NCBI GenBank assembly: GCA_021018815.1
Contig: JAITYX010000011.1
Span: 3,734,501 to 3,798,500, forward strand
Reading direction: 5' to 3'
DNA length: 64,000 nucleotides
DNA from: Talinum fruticosum
Lineage: Eukaryota; Streptophyta; Magnoliopsida; Caryophyllales; Talinaceae
Shown: piece by piece, positions 58,101 through 64,000 of the stretch
Numbering within the stretch: the first letter of the stretch is position 1
Layout of the letters: the number at the start of each line of letters is the position of its first letter
Notes under the pieces: generated by a model
What the model was told of the DNA's origin: nothing
The model's database searches: none
What the model saw: the letters and a program-made list of their open reading frames with translations, nothing else
Position numbers and translations under genes: made by a program

Positions 58101-61100
58101 TTAACCAGCAGATTTCTGCAATGTTCCATAATATTGCACATCTGTAGGGCTAAGCCCTTATGCTTTGTTAGACTTCATGGCTGTTATTAGGGCTTATGGA
58201 TTTGGGCCACATTATGATGTCAACTATCTTAATATATCGGACATCCATCCTTGATAGGGCATATTGAGATTTAACGTTTTTGTGGCAATGGATGAAAATT
58301 GAAAACTGAGATGTATCTCCAAAACCATTCTATGGAATAGAACAGTAATGAGGAGCCTGGAGACCTAAAGTTGGGTGCTAAATCTTAAGAGTTGAGACTT
58401 TGGACCAAAGAAGGGCTTTATAAGTCGAACTTGGATTTTTCTTCTTCTTCCCCCCTTTTTTTTAAAGTTTCTTTTCGGCTGCTCTTCTTGTTTGGAAGCT
58501 TTTCAACTGATTGTTTTACTAACTACCAAACCATTAATTTGCCACACTGGGTTGGGATTGAATATTGCTGTCGAAAAGCTGTTTTTATTAGACATATACA
58601 AGGTTTTGATTGTCTAACCTCATGGCTAAACACGCAAGGGGCAGCCTATTGAGACATTTTGGTTCAGTCCACTGGTATCCCAAGCTGATTAATTGCCTAA
58701 TAATTACTCTTTCTGTTATCCAAGAGGTGGACAAAGATTGTTTACTGGTTCTCTCTTCACATTTGATGTTGTCGTTTAAAAAACGAGCTTCAACCTTTTT
58801 GTATCTCGCCACCTTTAGTAACATTAGGATCAGGTCATTTGTGCCTGAAAGTTCTCCGTCTCTGTCATTTTTTATGCATTGCAGTACAGCAGCTAGCTCT
58901 TCCTTGTTGCAGCTGCAGCAGCATTTCTATCTGTTCACTTGTTTTATGCCGTGGTCATCTTGTTTGTAGTACCCAGCTCAGTAGAGGTATCTGAATATGC
59001 AAACATCTCAGGATCAGATCCCAGGCTCGTGTGGCAGGGGAACCTTTCAGAAGCATCAATAGTATTAGACTCTTTAAATCACATAGAGCAGCATGCTCTA
59101 TTACGAGAACCAGACTGGACCGGCAACGGTTCAACAGGGAACCGGACACTGCTTCGGTCTGGATTTGCCAATCAACTTGTTTAACAAACGAACTGGTCAA
59201 AACCTGGTCAAACAACGATTCAACCGGGCGGTTTCTATGATTGAACCGGCGGTTCAACCCAATAGCTCCACAAAAAAAGGGAGAAAACACCAACTTTCAA
59301 CCTCACTACAGTAACTTGGATCCGACAGACTTGGATCTGGCAGCCGCTCTTGGAGCTCCTGGAGCTCCTTGGGTGTTGGTAGACAGAAGTCGGCTGGCTC
59401 CGTTAATTGCCCCGGCAGCTGCTCCTAGGTCCTAGGTGGTGGTAGACAGTCGTTGGCAGCTTCCTTCGGTTCCTTGCCGCCGCTTTTGCTCTCTCCCCTC
59501 CCTCTCTCTCCAGTGGAATTGAAAGCTTGCCTGGTGCTGCTGCCTTTGCTCGCCGTCTCTCTCTCTCCCCACTATTAGTAGTGAAATTTAATGTTGAAAC
59601 AAGAGACATCTTTTTAGGGGAAACTTTTACAGATTTTTTGCCTTCTTTCTCTCTCTCTCTCGTCTTTTGTCTTATCTTATTCCAATGTTAAAATATTTGT
59701 ATTTCTTTTGTTCTTTACAAGTATTGTAGCGTCTAATATTTCACATAACTTATGACCAAGGTCCAAGGCCCAATGGGTATATTGATTATTGTTTTAATTT
59801 TTGGTTTGCTATAGCTAGATGGACTTCGCACACATGTTTTTGGGGTTTAAGTTTCTTATAAAATATTAAGATGCATTTGATCCTAACCGGGTCTAGCCTG
59901 TCCAATCTGGTTGGACCGGTCAACGGGTCAACCGGTTCAATCCGGTCTAAAGGGTTGAACTGGTCGAACCATTGACCCACTTCCTTGATCGGGTCAATCA
60001 CCGATTCGGTTCTCTTAGCATAGGCAGCATGTACATTTTGTATACATTGAAATCAATACGTCAGCATCCAATGGTCTTTTTGCCAGATCAGCAGACAAAT
60101 AAGATCCATAGAGATCTGAGATGATCCTAGGGATGTGGTGAATCTGGTGATGCATATGTTGTATGTTGTAGGACCTGGCTATTCCACTCTAATCACTGCT
60201 ATGTTCCAACCACCAGTGACCCAATTTATGTTTCTTTAAGCAGAAAATCTGATTTTCTTTGTGCTTGAAGCCTGTAAACTTTTCCAAAGTTCTGCTTTGC
60301 CTTTACCAATAATGAAGACTAATGACAAACAGCCACCCCTGCAGAATTTGCTAGACTGATTGGATACCATGAACATTTTTTCTGCTGCTGACATGTTCCT
60401 GTTGCCAGAGATGTACTTCTAGAAAAATGAGCTGTTAATAATTTCTTTCTTAAGTTATGTGTATCAGAAACGAAAAATGCTGGGAGACAGCATGGTTTTA
60501 GTCCTGAGAAGTTCTTTATGCTGTTTTGCCCAAAAACTCCTAATAGAGCAATAATGTGCTTGCTGGTAGTATTTTGTTCTTGTAGTGCTATATAGGCATG
60601 ATTTATGCATTTTTCTTTTGATGCAAAGAATTTTGCAGCTTCAACCGAATAACTGTCCAATGTAGAAGCTGAGGTTCTGTTGATATAGTGTTAGGCTGTA
60701 TTTTAGGCCTTCTTTTTCCTAGGAGCTTGAAGGTGCATAATACAGTTGCCAGTTGCCATCACTGTGAAGACTTCATGTAACTCTCAAAGTTGATGCTGAC
60801 AGTGGTGACTGGTGAATCTGTTTACTTAGGGTTCCATTTAGGTTTGGTCGAATACTTTAAGGTTCCTCCAACTTTGACTAATTTATGGATATGGAGCTTT
60901 TGGAAATATATTTTTAGGTGATGAAATGATAAATATACCCTGTGCTTTTCATAAAAATGAAATTTGTAATCGTTACTATAATAAATAAATAACTAAGTAA
61001 ATAAATAAATATCCATGCTCTCTTCTCTTCCACCATCTGCCACCAGAGTGCCCATTGTAGGGCCAACTTGCCATCAGGGCAAGCCCAGTGTGGGATTTCC

Positions 61101-62771
61101 CAGTCACCGGCCTGCTCCCCTGGAAGTGTTTTCCATCTACCCCCATTTCCAACATCGCTCCTCTGATCCACACCCTCTTTTACCTCTTTGATATGGCTGC
61201 GCATTGGAGGTGCAGGCGGCAGAAGGCCGGCAGCGACTCAGTGTTACATTCCCATCCCACAACCCATTCCGGCCTTTGTCCTTCCCCGTCCCCTGCGACC
61301 CACAGCCGTCAACTGCCACCTACAATCTCTTCCTCCCCTCCTTTCCAAAATTCCCCTTAATCTCTTTTTTTGCTGGAATTCTGCCAGATTTTTTGGCACT
61401 TGATTTCTCTTGAAATAGAGGGATATTCTGGGGTTTTGGGGTGCATGGAAAGTTGAAGAGAGATTGAAGGTAATGGTGGCCTTGTCGAAGCAATGTGGGC
61501 CCTGGGGAAGAAAGAGGAGGAAGGGGCATGGAGTTGGTGGAAGGACAGCAACCTCCAATCTGGGGACACCAGTGGCCAGCTGGCTTTCATGGGGGGTTGG
61601 TGGGTGGAAGGGAGCAGTTTTGTTGTTGTTGTCATTGTTGTTATTATCATTATCATTACTGAATATTTACAAAAATCATTTTTATAAAAAGCATTGGAGC
61701 ATTTCTGTCATCTGGTAAAAATATGTTTCTTAAAACCTAAGTGTCCACTGTAAATTAATATCATTGTAGGACAGTAAATTATTTGACCAACCTGAGTGGA
61801 TCCCTAAGGCCTTAAGTAATACTCTCCGGAACACACACCATCACCCGCATATATCTGCATGGCACAAGTGCAACCCCCAAGAAAAGAAAAGAGGGGGAAT
61901 GGGAAAAGATAAGAGATGCTACTATGCTTTTTGATGCAAATATTAATATCACAATCAAGCTATATGAAGAAGACATTTCCTTGTCATAGAAAAAGAAAAG
62001 AGGAATATGACAAAGATATAGGAAACAAGGTAATATGAAATGGGGAAAATCAAATGTGGTTCTCTTGATTGCACAGCTTAATATGCATGTATTTCTAGCT
62101 TCTCTTGAGCTGATTTATTAACGTCTTATCCTTTCTATTTGTGGTTTTGCAGCTTCGCTTGAGTAGTGATGGCCATATTATTGGAACTGAATATTTGTCT
62201 GACTTGGTAGAGAAGGGGCATTCTCATGGTCACGGTAATACTATTTGGCTTACTATTTTTGTTTTCACTGTGTTGTATTCTGGATAGAGTATCCTTATTT
62301 ATTATGGAGCTATTGCACGCTGAAAAATAAATCTTTCCTTTCAATTTCTCTAAAATAAAGTGGTTGCTATGCCCAAAGCAGTTAGGATTTCAAATTCAAT
62401 TTTGCAGGCGATCACAAAGACCATCATAGTCATAATGTTCATCATGGTGATCATAAAGATGAACATGACGATCATAAAGATGAGCATGGAAATCATAAAG
62501 ATGAACTCGAGAATATTAAAAGCCATCTCCAAACTTACGATGAAGAAACTGAAAAGATGGTGAAGAAAGTTAAGCAAGCTATAGCAAATGGTGAAGGATG
62601 TCGGGTACTTACAAGTTACTAACATGGTAGAATTTTAGAAATACTTGACAGCTTTAAAGTGACTAAATGAGGCCATCGCTTTCACAGGTTTATGGTGTTC
62701 TAGATGTGCAGAGGGTTGCGGGAAACTTTCATGTCTCAGTGCATGGATTAAACATTTTTGTTGCTCAGATG
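55196..62771 (+). CDS. ERGIC/Erv46-like ER-Golgi vesicle protein, 5' part; frameshift in exon 1
   Basis: Seven coding exons are visible: 55196-55282, 55644-55726, 56089-56164, 56348-56415, 62153-62234, 62408-62604 and 62688-62771. All introns are GT..AG, and phases fit throughout once one missing base in exon 1 is allowed for. The product begins MGLKQAIKKLDAF, the conserved ERGIC_N start, followed by a membrane span (SIIGLVIMATLFLHEL) and the lumenal part with MSVDLKRGETLPI, EGCRVYGVLDVQRVAGNF and HGLNIFVAQM. Erv41/Erv46-type proteins cycle in COPII/COPI vesicles as cargo receptors. About 226 residues of a usual 380-odd are visible; the rest lies beyond the window. Exon 1 has CCCC where the conserved frame needs five C, giving a stop at 55253-55255: a real mutation or an assembly error. 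Exon 6 has a His/Asp/Lys repeat. Intron 4 is 5.7 kb. Confidence 0.88.
56416..59089 (+). other. Intron 4 of the ERGIC-like gene, first part
   Basis: No exon of the host gene and no other gene recognised. Open stretches on both strands (56741-57094, 57215-57463, 58588-58969) show no family motif. Confidence 0.5.
59090..60020. mobile_element. MITE-like element with GGTTCAACCGG repeats, in intron 4
   Basis: Ends are inverted relatives: GAGAACCAGACTGGACCGG on the left and, reversed, GAGAACCGAATCGGTGATTG on the right. Both flanks are dense in GGTTCAA/ACCGG/GGTCAA words. The middle (59330-59580) is CT-rich and non-coding. No clear target duplication. Confidence 0.6.
60897..61729. mobile_element. 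Long-inverted-repeat MITE in intron 4
   Basis: The outer about 120 bases pair in inverted orientation: left AAATATATTTTTAGGTGATG...TTTTCATAAAAATGA, right reversed AACATATTTTTACCAGATGA...TTTTTATAAAAATGA. Tetranucleotide/trinucleotide runs follow inside each arm. The centre (61100-61600) is GC-richer and gives compositional ORFs on both strands. Borders approximate. Confidence 0.65.
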
Positions 62772-64000
62772 GTGAGGGTTTCTCTTCATTATATGATGAC
62801 AGATTTTTTGGTCCACTTGAACTTACATTTTGTAGTTTGGCTTCTTGATTCTGAAGCTTTTCCTTTGCTCGATTTGGCACCAGAATTTGTCAAGAGTCTC
62901 ATATGAGTCAGTTGCATGATGTAATTACATTATTTTGAATCATTAAAGGAAGATTGAGTATTTCTGAATGGAAATTTTTTGGACCTAAAATAAAATTGAA
63001 TTTTCAGTAATTAGTTCATGTCATGGGACTGGTTGTGGCCTGTGATGTAACAACCATTATGACAGTTTCAGGTGGTGTTTATCTTATGGCCATTACAGAT
63101 GTGGTGTCTAATCACAAAATGATAGTTTCTTTTCTGTTTTTATTTTTATTTTCATGGATAAACTCTCCCAGCTGCTTCAATTGATTGATCTTTTGGTTTT
63201 TCCCTAGTCATACATATGTGTCTAGCTGGGTGATGCTTGATAACTTAGTGTTTCCTCTTGTAAATTCTTCTATATAGGTCTAATTTTCACAACATCCATA
63301 GCCCATTAGTCTTCTGCTTTGTTTGATTATTTAAAGTGCGAAACCACCACAAAGGTACAACTATGCAAGTGTCTAGTTGCCTATTTGGTCCACTGCCTTC
63401 AACTGGATTGACCCTATTACTAATTTGCTGAGGTGGCAAACTCAAAGGACTCCTTGCCTTGAAGTTTTTGCTTAATAGGGGTGAGCACTTTTCAGTCTGG
63501 ACTGAAAAATGCCCTGTAAAGAGTTGGACCAGACTGTACTGTTAGGGTTCCACTTAGGTCCTTGGCCTACGCATATGATGATTTCAGGTTTTGAGGTCAA
63601 TCCGGTCTAATCCCAGAAAACTCAGAGGTCTGGTAGCCTGATTTTGTACTTTTAAGCTATTTTTTTAATATTTGTCTCCCGTGCTGTGGTGTGTTCTATA
63701 TCTCGTATTCTACCATGTCGCTGGCCTTCTATTCCTGCTTATTTTATTATGTTATTTTCCCTACTTTTGCATTTTTAGTGGCCTCTCACTTCTGATATGG
63801 CTTGATATGGAGAAATTGAGAGAAAAACTGGTATTATATAGTTCATTCATGATTTATAAAGGATTTATAAGTGAAATCCTGCGATGCTTGAATGAAAGAT
63901 TAGCCAGGCTTGTCAGCTGGGGAGTGAATTGATAGTCGGTCATGATTTGTAACAATCTAATATAATTTGGAAAGGACTGGATTACTGCATGATATGAACA
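62772..64000 (+). other. Intron 7 of the ERGIC-like gene (partial), with a hAT-like end
   Basis: The next conserved exon of the family is not found before the window ends. At about 63476 TAGGGGTGAGCACTTTTC resembles the left terminus of the hAT element at 15921. Its partner end is not visible, so only a fragment can be suggested. Open stretch 63672-63932 has no recognisable motif. Confidence 0.45.

Overview
The window is nuclear DNA of a flowering plant. It is AT-rich, its genes have small exons with GT..AG introns, and it carries CACTA, hAT, LINE, giant-LTR and pararetrovirus sequences. The species cannot be named from the sequence alone. Two host genes lie at the edges. The roughly 50 kb between them is nested mobile DNA.

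Left edge, 1-4.2 kb: the first three coding exons of a minus-strand gene for a membrane-anchored, cytochrome-b5-like MAPR protein (MAPR4/neuferricin type), running off the left side. A decayed LINE lies antisense in its second intron. Region 4.2-6.5 kb holds the gene's upstream DNA, a decayed hAT-like segment and a 430-bp MITE.

6.5-17.7 kb: CACTA element A, with TNPA-like and TNP2-like genes on the minus strand, both decayed. It was hit by a 3.35-kb LTR-like element (target duplication AGTTA) and a 0.9-kb hAT element (CGGTCGAC). 17.7-26.1 kb: a LINE 3' part split by a hAT element (GTTATAAG) and, 46 bp further on, a 5.8-kb LTR-like element without genes (CATTT). 26.9-28.2 kb: a different CACTA-type end followed by exon-like blocks of an unrecognised gene. 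28.2-36.2 kb: CACTA element B, a sister of A that keeps the empty sites of both insertions in A.

37.7-50.5 kb: the main item. Two Caulimoviridae-type endogenous pararetrovirus copies lie head to head. The minus-strand copy has movement protein, coat protein, a zinc-knuckle region and protease, then an unrecognised ORF where the polymerase should be. The plus-strand copy has movement protein, protease, reverse transcriptase and RNase H but lacks the coat/zinc-knuckle block through a clean in-frame deletion. They share leader, intergenic promoter, protease and a coiled-coil C-terminal tail. Their contents complement each other, as expected of two components of a divided (bipartite) virus, an organisation proposed for some endogenous florendoviruses. 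Both copies carry stops and frameshifts.

50.5-54.8 kb: another CACTA-type end, then a tandemly duplicated unit carrying long TA/GA microsatellites. 54.8-64 kb: a plus-strand host gene for an ERGIC/Erv46-like ER-Golgi cargo receptor, seven coding exons visible, continuing past the right edge. Its fourth intron is 5.7 kb and holds two MITE-like elements. The first coding exon lacks one base relative to the conserved reading frame.
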